A stretch of 64,000 nucleotides of DNA, taken from positions 1,550,001 to 1,614,000 of the forward strand of contig NZ_JAJEJQ010000002.1 in NCBI RefSeq assembly GCF_021390575.1, written 5' to 3'. How positions within the stretch are numbered: position 1 is the stretch's first letter; every line of letters begins with the position of its first letter. Below are positions 47,403-57,347 of this stretch, one piece after another. The position numbers were made by a program, and so were the translations under genes. The stretch comes from Paraburkholderia adhaesiva (lineage in GTDB: Bacteria; Pseudomonadota; Gammaproteobacteria; Burkholderiales; Burkholderiaceae). The notes under the pieces are model-generated. The model ran no database searches. It worked only from the letters and a program-made list of their open reading frames with translations, and had not been told where the DNA came from.

Positions 47403-47984
47403 TCAATCATCCGCCGACGGGATCGTATTCACGATCATCGCGTAGAGCCGGCCCAGATCCTCTTCGGCCTTCACGCCCTCCATGGGATCGCGATTAGCGC
47501 CAAAGGCCGCATCAATGTCGCGCCAGTCCTCCTTCGTCAGATAGCGGATAGCCGCCGGCAGGATGACTTCCTCCTCAAGTTTCCGGTGGGCGACATAGAA
47601 CGCGGCATACGTCTCGACTTGCTGCTGCAGATCCGCAAGCGCCGGCCGCCCCTCTATTTCAAATCGCGTCAGCGCACGCTCGAGTTCGAGTACATGTGTT
47701 TCTCCGTCGACATGCTGTAGCCGCAATTCGTCGATCACGTCGTCGAGCGTATCGGTACGTTCCTGGAGATGAGCGAACAGATAGCGGTCCTCCTTGGGAT
47801 GATGAATTTTCTCCGGAAATTCGCGGATGTAGTAAAGCATCGCGCGAAATAGCCCCGTACCCGGTGCGTGCTTTTCCGTACCGAGCAGGTGCACAAAGCT
47901 CAGCAGGCCGTCGACTACCATCGTGAGCTGCTGATGCTCGCGGACGATGATCTGGGTGGCGCGGCGCAACTCGAACGTATCCAT
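47403..47984 (-). CDS. Hemerythrin domain-containing protein
   Basis: A 193-residue cytoplasmic protein of the hemerythrin/HHE cation-binding family. Likely iron ligands are in VREHQQL, EKIHHPKEDRYLF, LQHVDGETHVLELE and FYVAHRKLEEEVILP, the usual His/Glu pattern. Such proteins sense or bind oxygen or nitric oxide, or help repair iron-sulfur clusters. An FNR-like box lies 110 bp upstream of its ATG, which suits oxygen-linked control. Confidence 0.9.
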   Translation of the reverse strand: MDTFELRRATQIIVREHQQLTMVVDGLLSFVHLLGTEKHAPGTGLFRAMLYYIREFPEKIHHPKEDRYLFAHLQERTDTLDDVIDELRLQHVDGETHVLELERALTRFEIEGRPALADLQQQVETYAAFYVAHRKLEEEVILPAAIRYLTKEDWRDIDAAFGANRDPMEGVKAEEDLGRLYAMIVNTIPSADD

Positions 47985-48093
47985 GAGATGTCTCGCGAAA
48001 ACCTGGGATGGGCGCGACGCAATACGGTCGCGCGTCGAGGCGCGAAGCGGTTGTGGTCGCTCTTACAGTCTGTACGCTGGAGCGCTGCCGCTA

Positions 48094-48107
48094 TTGATTT
48101 GCGTCAA
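48094..48107. promoter_or_regulatory. FNR/ANR-like box
   Basis: The sequence ttgat-ttgc-gtcaa matches ttgat-N4-atcaa at 9 of 10 positions. It is placed 110 bp before the leftward hemerythrin gene and 277 bp before the rightward CBS-PAS-GGDEF-EAL gene. Distance favours the hemerythrin gene. Confidence 0.55.
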
Positions 48108-48383
48108 ACGCATTCGGAGACGCGGAATCGTGGAGGCATCTGGATGTGCAAACGGAATTTGTCTGGAGATACTGGGGGGCGTCATTTATCGGTTCCCGCT
48201 TACCCGATCGCGAGTTTTGAATTCCTCATGCAATTGCGGCGAATCAGGATTCTCGCGCGGTGCGACAATTTGGCTCTCAAGACGAAGTCTGCGCTGACCG
48301 CTAAACCGATCTGGGATTAAAACACCGGCAAGCAACTTATCTCTAACAAATGCCGGGTTTCACCGCTCGGGGTCCGCGTACGA

Positions 48384-50933
48384 ATGTATACAAGCAGCTA
48401 CCACGTTCCCATTTCGAATCTGATTACACGGCCAATAGTCGCGTGCGCGCCGGACACCTCAGTACGTGAAGTCGTCCGGCGCATTCTTGTCGAAAGCTGC
48501 AGCTCGATCGTCGTGATGGATGACGTCACAGCGCTCGGCATCTGGACTGAAAAAGACGCGCTTTCCGCGGGCGAAGACCCCCGTGTGCTCGATCTTCCGA
48601 TCAGCACCGCCATGAGCGCGCCACTGTTGACGCTGGATGCGCAAACCCCGCTCGGTGAAGCGGCAGTGCGCTTCAAGCAGTCGGGCGTGCGGCACTTTGG
48701 CGTCGTCAGCGATGGCGCGTGCATTGGCGTCATCACCCAGACAGACGTCGTCGTCAATCAGGGCGCGGAGTTTTTTCTGCGCCTGAAGTCACTGGCCTCG
48801 ATACACCTGAACCCGCCCGTTGTCGTGCCGGAGCATCTCGCCCTGCATGATGCGATAGCAGGGATGCGCAGACAGAAGATCGACGCAATCGTCGTGAAAT
48901 ACGAGGATGGCGATCTCGGCATCCTGACCGAGCGCGACGTGGTGTGGTTGATCGCGAACGATGCGCTCGGCGGCACGGTCGGCGAGCATGCGAGTCGCCC
49001 CCTTCAGGCGCTTTCAGGAACGCAAAGCCTCTACGCTGCGCAGCGTTTCATGTTGCAGGAGCATATCCGGCATCTCGGCGTGCGCGACCGCGAAGGCAAC
49101 CTCAACGGGTTGCTGAGTTTTGCGGACATTCTGCAGAACATCGAAGAGGAGTACGTTAGCGAGCTGCAGAGTGCGCTGATCGAGCGCGACGAAGCGCTCG
49201 CACGCGCGCGGTTCAGCCTGCGCATGGCGGATCTCGTCTTCGACTCCGCGCTCGAAGGCATCATGGTGACCGATCGAAGCGGGAAAATCGAACGCGTCAA
49301 TCAGGCGTTTACGCGCCTCACCGGCTATGCGGAGGAGGAGGTAATCGGACGCAGTCCGAGCCTGCTCAACTCGGGCCATCAAGGCCCGGACTTCTACAAG
49401 GACATGTGGCGCTCGCTCGTGACCGACGGACACTGGCAAGGCGAGATCTGGAACCGCCGAAAAAGCGGCGAGCTTTATCTCGAGTACCTGACCATCACGA
49501 GCATTCACGATGGCGAAGGCAACATCTCGCACTACGCGGGCATCTTCTCGGACATCACGCAGCGACGACAAAACGAAGAGCGCCTACGCTACCTCGCAAC
49601 ACATGACGTGCTGACCGGGCTGGCCAATCGGGCGCTGTTCGAGGAGAGACTCGAACGAGCGATCGTTCACGCCAGCCAACGCAAACGCCAGGTCGCGGTC
49701 ATGTATCTCGACCTCGACCGCTTCAAGCTCATCAACGATACGCTCGGGCACAACGCGGGCGACGAAGTATTAAAGGTAGTGGCTGCGCGGCTGCGGGAAA
49801 ATATGCGCGACAGCGATACCGTCGCACGGCTCGGCGGCGACGAATTTGCATTCGTGGTGGAGGATTTCAGCGATGTCCGTGACGTAGGCCGTCTCGCGAA
49901 AGCGCTGCTCAACTCGGTCGGACAGCCCATCAATCTCGATGGCCACGATATCTTCACGACGCCAAGCATCGGCATCAGCGTCTATCCCGACGACGGAATC
50001 CAGGCCGGGCAACTGATGGCGCTCGCCGATCAGGCGATGTACGGCGCGAAGAGTCACGGACGCAACGCGTTCCAGTTCTTCGAGAGCAAAATGACATCGT
50101 CGGCCATGGCCCAGCTCGATCTGCTCGGCGAAGTACACCGCGCACTCGAACAGAACGAATATTGCCTGTTTTATCAGCCGCGGTATGACCTTTCGAGTGG
50201 GCAAGTCGTCGGAGTCGAAGCGCTGCTTCGCTGGCGTCACCCGCAGCGCGGGCTCCTCTCGCCGGACGCATTCATTTCCGTCGTCGAGCAGTCCGCGCTG
50301 ATCGTGCCGCTCAGCCGCTGGGTCCTGCGCGAGGCTTGCCGACAAGCGCGAGACTGGCTCGACGCCGGGCTGGAATTTGGCCGCATCTCGGTCAACGTGT
50401 CGGCGCGGCTGTGCAACACCGAAGGGTTCCTCACCGGCTTGACCACGATTCTGAGCGAAACCGCATTGCCCGCCGATCGACTGCAGCTCGAGATCCTCGA
50501 AGGCATGACGATGAACAGCCGCGATGAAATTCGCGCGTTGCTTCGGGAGCTTGCGGCACGCGGTGTGAGCGTCACGATCGACGACTTCGGCACGGGCTAC
50601 TCGTCGCTCGCGTATCTAAAGGATCTGCCAGTCCACACGCTGAAGATCGACCGGTTGTTTCTGAGCGGCGCCAACCCGCAAAGTCCGGATCGGGCGATCA
50701 TTCGCGCGATCGTGGCGATGGGACGCGCACTTGAGCTATGTGTCGTGATGATAGGCGTAGAAACGCCGGATCAACTCGCGTTCCTGCGGGAAGCGGGTTG
50801 CCATCACGGGCAAGGGAATCTCCTGGCGGTTCCTGCTTCTGCGGAAGAGATGACCGAGCTTTTGCCGTACCCCTGTGAAGCGATCATCGCGCAGGCAGGC
50901 CACCAGAGCACGCACACGAATCCGGTAGCGTGA
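48384..50933 (+). CDS. CBS-PAS-GGDEF-EAL protein with altered EAL site
   Basis: An 849-residue cytoplasmic sensor. Two CBS pairs fill residues about 8-260 (ISTAMSAPLLTLDAQTPLGE, GVITQTDVVV, GILTERDVVW), a PAS domain follows (EGIMVTDRSGKIERVNQAFT), then GGDEF at 483-487 intact, and EAL from E612 (VEALLRW). EAL residues Asn and Glu (SVNVSARL, LEILEGM), DDFGTGYSSL and LKID are kept. But the usual AEGVE motif reads MIGVE, with Ile790 replacing a catalytic glutamate. A cyclase with a degenerate phosphodiesterase domain is therefore likely. CBS pairs suggest adenine-nucleotide control. No strong ribosome site was seen. Confidence 0.9.
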   Translation: MYTSSYHVPISNLITRPIVACAPDTSVREVVRRILVESCSSIVVMDDVTALGIWTEKDALSAGEDPRVLDLPISTAMSAPLLTLDAQTPLGEAAVRFKQSGVRHFGVVSDGACIGVITQTDVVVNQGAEFFLRLKSLASIHLNPPVVVPEHLALHDAIAGMRRQKIDAIVVKYEDGDLGILTERDVVWLIANDALGGTVGEHASRPLQALSGTQSLYAAQRFMLQEHIRHLGVRDREGNLNGLLSFADILQNIEEEYVSELQSALIERDEALARARFSLRMADLVFDSALEGIMVTDRSGKIERVNQAFTRLTGYAEEEVIGRSPSLLNSGHQGPDFYKDMWRSLVTDGHWQGEIWNRRKSGELYLEYLTITSIHDGEGNISHYAGIFSDITQRRQNEERLRYLATHDVLTGLANRALFEERLERAIVHASQRKRQVAVMYLDLDRFKLINDTLGHNAGDEVLKVVAARLRENMRDSDTVARLGGDEFAFVVEDFSDVRDVGRLAKALLNSVGQPINLDGHDIFTTPSIGISVYPDDGIQAGQLMALADQAMYGAKSHGRNAFQFFESKMTSSAMAQLDLLGEVHRALEQNEYCLFYQPRYDLSSGQVVGVEALLRWRHPQRGLLSPDAFISVVEQSALIVPLSRWVLREACRQARDWLDAGLEFGRISVNVSARLCNTEGFLTGLTTILSETALPADRLQLEILEGMTMNSRDEIRALLRELAARGVSVTIDDFGTGYSSLAYLKDLPVHTLKIDRLFLSGANPQSPDRAIIRAIVAMGRALELCVVMIGVETPDQLAFLREAGCHHGQGNLLAVPASAEEMTELLPYPCEAIIAQAGHQSTHTNPVA

Positions 50934-50996
50934 ACGACCCGTCAGGTCTCGTCACGCTTCTGAGGCATTTGAATTGCCGATCGGCAATGGCCCTTG

Positions 50997-51020
50997 AGGC
51001 GCCCCGATATAGGGGCGCCT
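50997..51020 (+). terminator. Hairpin after the CBS-PAS-GGDEF-EAL gene
   Basis: A 9-bp stem aggcgcccc/ggggcgcct with a 6-base loop, 63 bp after the stop, followed by tatcat. A separate perfect 16-bp palindrome attgccga-tcggcaat lies just before it at 50973-50988. Confidence 0.6.
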
Positions 51021-51130
51021 TATCATCGGCTAACGTAGTTAAACAACACGACGCTCGCTGCTCTGTTTCGATGGAGTCAGGCGCTTATGCGTTCTCCGAG
51101 TGCACGGTGCGCCGTCGCAGCGGAAAAACA

Positions 51131-52078
51131 CTACTGGTTATCAGCGTCTGGCAAGGACGGATCAAAGGTCCGCGAAGCGTGCGCGCCCTGCTCGGCGATA
51201 GCGCGGGAAAGCAACGCCCGCGCTTCCTGACTCGATGCGTCGACAGTCAATGCCTGACCTGCGTTATGCCACGCGCAAACCCACTGTCCATTGCGCGCGC
51301 ATAGCCGTGCGTAGCCAAGCAGGGAATCACGCTCCCCTTCTCGTGAAGCCAGTTCAGTCCGCATCTGCTGCGCCTCGCCGTTGGTGGGCTGCTCGGCAAG
51401 CGCGTTCATGAGCGACCGATGTGCCGGCGCCAGATCGTTCTTGTCGAGGCTTGCGCGTGCGATCGCCAGATTTCTCGCGACGTCGGCATGCACGCTCGCA
51501 TCGGCTCGCCGGGCGATAACGCGTTCGTCGGCAACCCGTCGCTGCGAAGCCGTGTCGCGCTGAGCGGTATTGATGGGTGTTGCACCGGCCCCCCGCGGCT
51601 CCGGTTGCTTCGGCGGTGCATCCACAACTACGGTCTTTGTTGCGGGTGCTGCAGGTGTAACGGCCGTGACGGCGCCGTCGGGCGCGGCCGACGAGGCGAC
51701 CGTTGCTGGTACTTCGGGCTGAACGGGCACGCTGATTACTGACGGCGTAGACCCATCGTGCGGAGCGGCATCCGCAGACGTATTCTGTGGCGCGAGCACT
51801 GATCCATGCGTCTGAACGCCTGCGGTCTGTTCCCGTTCACTGCGATGGAAGATCCCGTAAGCGGAGAACGCAATCGCAAACACCGCCACACTTGCGACCG
51901 CAAAGATCTGCGGACGCAAGTGACGCGTTGCCGTTTCCCTCGCATCTGCTGCGCGAGAAGCCGCGGACAACTGGTTCGCACCGCATTCGGGGCAAAATTT
52001 CATGGGTCCGTTGACCCAGGTCCCGCAGGCGGGACACTGACGCGGACGCCTGTCGAATTGGCCAGGTTCGTTGAGCAT
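51131..52078 (-). CDS. Zinc-ribbon membrane-anchored protein
   Basis: A 315-residue protein with an N-terminal zinc ribbon (CPACGTWVNGPMKFCPECG), one membrane helix (IFAVASVAVFAIAFSAYGIF), a Pro/Ala-rich periplasmic linker and a C-terminal helical-repeat region (ARASLDKNDLAPAHRSLMNA, CARNGQWVCAWHNAGQALTV) resembling TPR units. This is a recurring, poorly studied architecture. Function cannot be assigned; scaffold or stress sensing at the membrane is a guess. Confidence 0.82.
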   Translation of the reverse strand: MLNEPGQFDRRPRQCPACGTWVNGPMKFCPECGANQLSAASRAADARETATRHLRPQIFAVASVAVFAIAFSAYGIFHRSEREQTAGVQTHGSVLAPQNTSADAAPHDGSTPSVISVPVQPEVPATVASSAAPDGAVTAVTPAAPATKTVVVDAPPKQPEPRGAGATPINTAQRDTASQRRVADERVIARRADASVHADVARNLAIARASLDKNDLAPAHRSLMNALAEQPTNGEAQQMRTELASREGERDSLLGYARLCARNGQWVCAWHNAGQALTVDASSQEARALLSRAIAEQGAHASRTFDPSLPDADNQ

Positions 52079-52954
52079 AGGGACACTACGGTTTTGATTG
52101 AACTAACAGACTGCGCCGCCAGAGTGCACGTCGCAGCAGGTGATGGGGAATTGCAAAACCCGTGCCGGATATTGCGGATCAATGGGCGGTGCACGAAAGC
52201 GTCCACTCGAATATGGACTGCCGTGGCATGAAGATCAATCTGCCGCTATGCCATGGCGGCCGGTCTGGAAAAGACTACCGACGAGCGTGAACGGAAACGG
52301 CGAGCAGGTGGTTTTGTACTGCAATTTCTACAATATCGATTTCGCCGCTTGCGACGGCAAACGCTTTGCAGCCCATCCCAACGCGGTGTGGGTTCAGGTT
52401 GTCGCGTACTGTTACAGGACCGCGTTGAACGCTGCATTTAAGCGCTACTTCCATCACCATCTGCCGCTTCAATGCAGACGCGGTTACGCAGATCACGAGA
52501 TCCTTCGCACGGGCTAGATGTTTTCAAACGAGATATCGAATTCCAGACTGATTCACCGTTCGGAATTGCTATCACACGCGCTCGTTCGTCTGATGAAACA
52601 ACTAATGCGGTAAGCCAGCGGCTATTCCGTTCGCATCGCCCTTATCTGATCGCATTTCATTGGTGCATTCATGCTACGTTCGCAACCTGAAAGGCGTGTA
52701 ATGATCCCGATGATGCCAGCAGACGCCCGGTGAAACCGCCGTCACCCAATCCGATTGCGTCGCACGCGCCCGCTCCTCGTGCATCCGGCGGACTCGCCGC
52801 GACTGAATTGAGGATGTGGTAACTTTCCCTGGACCTGACGCTGCATCGATAGATCACCCGCGCCATGCCGCTCTGAACGAACGAACTGGCGGACCTCTCC
52901 TCGAACCGCACCCGGCTCCAGGAGCGAAAAGAACGCGTTATAGGGGAGGCTCGA
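52079..52954. other. Intergenic stretch of 876 bp, no supported gene
   Basis: A rightward frame of 125 codons at 52140-52517 has some non-random features but no recognisable family and no good ribosome site, so it was left out. The right part must hold the efflux operon promoter; no regulator gene is adjacent. Confidence 0.4.
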
Positions 52955-54115
52955 TTGCATCTCCGTGCAACCAGACAGCGCCACCGTCTCGCGTCGATTG
53001 CCACACTGGCATTGTCGCTGGCGTGCTTTGCCTGCCGCGAACGGCAGCAGACGTCGGCGGCGAGCCCGCCGCCTCTCCCCGTTCTCGTCACCACGGTCAG
53101 TTCTGAATCGATTCCGAAGGTCGTCGAACTCCCCGGCCGGATCGAAGCCATTCGCACGGCGGAAATACGTGCGCGCGTCGACGGCATCGTCGAGCGCCGG
53201 CTGTATGAAGAAGGCACCGATGTACCCGCCAACGCGCCCTTGTTCCTGATCGATTCGCGCGACTATCAAGCCCAGTTACAGCAGGCGCAGGCGGCATTGA
53301 AACGCGCGCAGGCCGTCGAAGAAAATGCGGCATCGGTGGCCGCGCGTTTCCAGCCGCTGGTTGCCCGCCAGGCGGTCAGCGCACAGGAATATGAGGCTGC
53401 ACTCGCCACGCTCCAGCAATCGCGCGCAAACGTGTCCGACGCCGCCGCTGCCGTCACGCTCGCCCAGTTGAGACTCGACCGCTGCACGGTCCGCACGCCG
53501 ATTGCCGGCCGCGTCGGACGCGCGCTGGTCACCGAGGGCGCACTCGTTAGCGCAGGCGCGGCGACGCTGCTCACGCAGGTCAATCAACTGTCACCGGTCA
53601 ACGCGGTATTCACGCAGTCGAACACGTCGCTGCTCGATTTCCGGCAGCAGATCGAGTCCGGCGCGCTGAAGATGCCGAACGCGAAACATATTGAGGTCCA
53701 CCTGATACTCGCAAACGGCCAGGCGTATGGTGAGGCCGGCGTCCTCGACTTCACCGATCTTGTCGTCGATCCCTCCACGGGTGCGCAGACCGTACGCGCC
53801 CAGTTCGCGAATCCATCGCGCGTGCTGTTGCCCGGGCAATTCGTGCGCGGAGAAGTCGTCACAGGGACGATCCCGAACGGCATACTCGTGCCCGAACGGG
53901 CCGTGCAGATCGACCGCGGGACAGCCAGTGTCGCAATCGTCGCCGAAGACAACACCGTCGTTCGCCGCGACGTCCAGCTTGGCGAACAGGAAGGCGGCCT
54001 GTGGGTTGTGCGCGATGGTTTGAAGTCCGGTGAGCGCGTCATCGTCGACGGCTGGAGCCGCGTCCAGCCGGGGCAACGCGTCAACGCCCAGCCCGCGCCC
54101 GACGCCGGGCATTGA
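52955..54115 (+). CDS. RND efflux periplasmic adaptor (AcrA/MexA family lipoprotein)
   Basis: A 386-residue membrane-fusion protein linking pump and outer-membrane channel. A lipoprotein signal (IATLALSLACFAC) is followed by a barrel-sandwich half (ELPGRIEAIRTAEIRARVDG), a helical hairpin (QLQQAQAALKRAQAVEENAA, LATLQQSRANVSDAA), the second half (LDRCTVRTPIAGRVGRALVT) and beta-barrel domains (RVLLPGQFVRGEVVTG). The start is a TTG behind ggggagg. It forms an operon with the pump and channel downstream. Confidence 0.93.
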   Translation: MHLRATRQRHRLASIATLALSLACFACRERQQTSAASPPPLPVLVTTVSSESIPKVVELPGRIEAIRTAEIRARVDGIVERRLYEEGTDVPANAPLFLIDSRDYQAQLQQAQAALKRAQAVEENAASVAARFQPLVARQAVSAQEYEAALATLQQSRANVSDAAAAVTLAQLRLDRCTVRTPIAGRVGRALVTEGALVSAGAATLLTQVNQLSPVNAVFTQSNTSLLDFRQQIESGALKMPNAKHIEVHLILANGQAYGEAGVLDFTDLVVDPSTGAQTVRAQFANPSRVLLPGQFVRGEVVTGTIPNGILVPERAVQIDRGTASVAIVAEDNTVVRRDVQLGEQEGGLWVVRDGLKSGERVIVDGWSRVQPGQRVNAQPAPDAGH

Positions 54116-54128
54116 CCAGCCGGCGTCC

Positions 54129-57100
54129 ATGAACCGCTTCTTCGCCTACCGACCGGTCTTCGCGTGGGTCATTGCGTTGTTCATCCTGTTGTTCGGCATG
54201 ATCGCGATCGCGCTGCTGCCGGTCGAGCAGTATCCGGACGTTGCGCCACCCTCGCTCACTATTTCGGCCAGTTTCAACGGCGCCGACGCCACGACGCTCG
54301 ACAGGACCGTCACCTCGATCATCGAGAACGAGATGAACGGGATCGACAATTTCCTGTACATGTCCGCGATCAGCCGCGCGAACGGCACGGCCCAGATCAC
54401 CGTGACGCTCAAGCCTGGAACGGATCTCGACGTCGCACGCTCACAGGTACAGGATCGCCTGAGCCGCATTGAACCGCGCCTTCCGCAGGAGGTTCGCCAA
54501 CTGGGTGTCACCGTCACGAAGGCATCATCTGGATTCCTGATGATGATCGCTCTGCAGTCAAAGGACAGCGCGACAAGTGCCCTCGAAATGGGCAATTTCG
54601 CCTCAACGAACATCGTCAACGAACTGCGCCGCATCGATGGCGTCGGTGACGTCCAGTTGTTCGGCTCGTCGTACGCGATGCGGATCTGGCTCGATCAGCG
54701 CAAGCTCAGTGGCTTCGGACTATCGGCGAGCGAAGTGGTCGCCGCCGTGCAGGAGCAGAACAGTCAGACCGCCGGCGGCGGCCTCGGCGACCAGCCAATT
54801 GCGATCGGCTCTGAATTCAACGCGCAGATCATTACGCAAAGCCGTTTCTCGACACCCGAGCAGTTCCGCCAGATCATCGTGCACGCAAACCCGGACGGGT
54901 CCACCGTGCGCCTCGGCGATGTCGCCCGCGTAGAACTCGGCAATGAAAGCTACGGCTTCAGGCTGACGGTAAACGGTAAGGAATCCGCAGGACTTGCCGT
55001 TCAGCTCGCGAGCGGTGCAAACGCACTTGCAGTCGCGAACAACGTACGCAAGCGCATGACCGAGTTGCAGTCCATCTTCCCGCGCGGCGTGGTTTGGACC
55101 GTTCCGTTCGACACGACACCCTTCATCACCACGTCGGTTCAGGGCGTATTGCGCACGATGGTGGAGGCCCTACTGCTCGTAACCGTCGTGGTGTTCCTGT
55201 TCCTGCAGACCTGGCGCGCTACGCTGATTCCCACGCTCGTTGTCCCGGTCGCACTGATCGGCACCTGCGTCGGGCTTTTGCTGTTCGGCCTTTCCATCAA
55301 TATCCTTTCGCTGTTCGGCATGGTCGTGGCGATCGGCATTCTGAACGACGACGCGATCGTGGTCGTCGAGAACGTCGAGCGCATCCGGCGCGAGGAAGGT
55401 CTCAGCGCGCGCCAGGCTACGGTCAAGGCGATCGGTCAAATCTCGGGCGCGGTCATCGCGAGCACGCTCGTGCTGGTCGCGGTGTTCATTCCGATGGCGT
55501 TCTTCCCCGGGTCGACCGGCGGCATCTACCGGCAGTTTTCAGTCACGCTGACCGTCTCCGTCTTTCTCTCGACGGTGCTCGCGCTCACACTCGGCGCCGC
55601 ATTGTGCTCTACGCTGCTCGACGCCGAAGCGAGGCCCGGACCCGACGCCGCGCAGCCCGCCAGGCGCGGTCCTGCGAAAGTGCTCCACTGGATATTCGAC
55701 TGGTTCAACCGGGGCATGGAAGCCGGAACCGAGAAGTACGTCCGCGGCGTCGCCGCGATGTTGCGCGCACCCGTGCGCTGGCTGCTTGTCTTCGCGGTGG
55801 CGTGCGTGGCCATCGGTTTCCTGTTCGTGCAGTTACCGGGCGGGTTCCTGCCCACCGAGGACCAGGGATACATCTTCGTTTCGTACACGGGCCCGCCCGG
55901 ATCCACCGTGGCACGCACGCAGCAGGCCGTAGATCAGGCCGAGGCATTCTTGCGCCAACAACCGCAGGTGCGCAATATCGCATCGGTGACGGGATTCAGC
56001 TTCTTCGGCCAGGGGCAGTCGGCCGCGCTTTCGTTCGTGGATCTGAAGCCCTGGAACGAGCGGCCAGGTGAGGCGAATTCGGCGAGCGCACTCGTGCGGC
56101 GCGCCAATGGGGCCTTCTGGCAAATCCCGCAGGCGCTGATTTTCGCGCTCGATCCTCCGGCGATCCCGTCGCTCGGCAATGCCACCGGCTTCACGATGAA
56201 GATCCAGGACCGCAGCGGCACAGGCGGTGCAGCACTGCAGCAGGCCGCGCAGAAGATCATGGCGGAAGCGGCGCAAAGCAACGTGCTCACCGGCGTGCGC
56301 AGCGAGGGGCTGCCGCCGGCGCCGCAGTTGTACGTCGAGATCGACCGCGTGAAGGCGCGTGCGCTCGGCCTGCAGATCGGTCAGGTAAACCAGGCACTTT
56401 CGCTCGCATTCGGCGCGAACTATGTCAACGACTTCGTCTTCGAAGGCAACGTGCTGCGCGTGTTCGTTCAGGCCGACGCGACACAGCGCATGCGGGCCGA
56501 AGACGTAAGTGCGCTGAGATTGCGCAACAACCGCAACGAGATGGTGCCGTTCTCCGCCTTCACGACCGTGCGCTGGATTTCGGGCCCTCAGCAACTCGAG
56601 CGGTACAACGGCTTCCCGTCCGCCACCGTGTCGGGTCAGGCCGCGGCGGGCCGGTCGAGCGGCGCCGCCATTGCCGAAATGGAGCGCATCGCCAACCGCG
56701 TGCTGAGCGGCAGCCTGAGCCACGAATGGACCGGCACCGCGTTCGAGGAGCAACAGGCGGCCGGACAGATCGGCGCACTTCTCGGCCTGTCACTGGTCGT
56801 CGTTTTCCTGCTGCTCGCCGCGCTCTATGAAAGCTGGGCGATTCCCGTGGCGGTGCTGCTCATCATTCCGTTTGGGGTTGCTGGAGCGGTGCTGTTCACG
56901 ATGGCACGCGGACTCTCCGCCGACGTCTACTTCAACATCGGCCTCGTGACGATCATCGGGCTCGCGGCAAAGAACGCGATCCTGATCGTCGAATTCGCGA
57001 TCAAGGAAGAGGCTGCCGGCGCTGACCCGATCACCGCCGCGGTGAACGGCGCACAGCAACGCCTGCGCCCCATCCTGATGACGAGCGTGACCTTCGTGCT

Positions 57101-57347
57101 CGGCATGGCGCCGCTCGTCCTCGCGACGGGCGCGGGTGCCGCGAGCCGGCGCGCTGTGGGCACCGGGGTCATGGGCAGCATGCTCACGGCGACGATCTTC
57201 GGCATCTACTTCACGCCGCTGTTCTACGTGGCCGCACGCAAGTGGTTGAGCCGCAAGAAGCGCATCAGCGAAGAGGACGACCAGGAAAACCGCCCGTCGA
57301 TGCAAGCGAAACCGCCGCAGCAAAGCGGAGGCCCCGACGATGCGTAA
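54129..57347 (+). CDS. RND multidrug efflux permease (AcrB/MexB family)
   Basis: A 1072-residue inner-membrane HAE1-type pump, starting MNRFFAYRPVFAWVIALFIL. The proton relay is visible: ILNDDAIVVVENVER (paired Asp in helix 4) and GLAAKNAILIVEFAIKE (Lys in helix 10). LPVEQYPDVAPPSLTISASF and PGGFLPTEDQGYIFV mark the two periplasmic repeats. Length is close to AcrB. It starts 13 bp after the adaptor gene and overlaps the channel gene by 8 bp. Substrates are not predictable from sequence. Confidence 0.96.
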   Translation: MNRFFAYRPVFAWVIALFILLFGMIAIALLPVEQYPDVAPPSLTISASFNGADATTLDRTVTSIIENEMNGIDNFLYMSAISRANGTAQITVTLKPGTDLDVARSQVQDRLSRIEPRLPQEVRQLGVTVTKASSGFLMMIALQSKDSATSALEMGNFASTNIVNELRRIDGVGDVQLFGSSYAMRIWLDQRKLSGFGLSASEVVAAVQEQNSQTAGGGLGDQPIAIGSEFNAQIITQSRFSTPEQFRQIIVHANPDGSTVRLGDVARVELGNESYGFRLTVNGKESAGLAVQLASGANALAVANNVRKRMTELQSIFPRGVVWTVPFDTTPFITTSVQGVLRTMVEALLLVTVVVFLFLQTWRATLIPTLVVPVALIGTCVGLLLFGLSINILSLFGMVVAIGILNDDAIVVVENVERIRREEGLSARQATVKAIGQISGAVIASTLVLVAVFIPMAFFPGSTGGIYRQFSVTLTVSVFLSTVLALTLGAALCSTLLDAEARPGPDAAQPARRGPAKVLHWIFDWFNRGMEAGTEKYVRGVAAMLRAPVRWLLVFAVACVAIGFLFVQLPGGFLPTEDQGYIFVSYTGPPGSTVARTQQAVDQAEAFLRQQPQVRNIASVTGFSFFGQGQSAALSFVDLKPWNERPGEANSASALVRRANGAFWQIPQALIFALDPPAIPSLGNATGFTMKIQDRSGTGGAALQQAAQKIMAEAAQSNVLTGVRSEGLPPAPQLYVEIDRVKARALGLQIGQVNQALSLAFGANYVNDFVFEGNVLRVFVQADATQRMRAEDVSALRLRNNRNEMVPFSAFTTVRWISGPQQLERYNGFPSATVSGQAAAGRSSGAAIAEMERIANRVLSGSLSHEWTGTAFEEQQAAGQIGALLGLSLVVVFLLLAALYESWAIPVAVLLIIPFGVAGAVLFTMARGLSADVYFNIGLVTIIGLAAKNAILIVEFAIKEEAAGADPITAAVNGAQQRLRPILMTSVTFVLGMAPLVLATGAGAASRRAVGTGVMGSMLTATIFGIYFTPLFYVAARKWLSRKKRISEEDDQENRPSMQAKPPQQSGGPDDA

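Noticed and set aside
52140..52517. Rightward frame of 125 codons
   Set aside because: No good ribosome site, no recognisable family and a competing antisense frame; evidence was too weak for a gene call.
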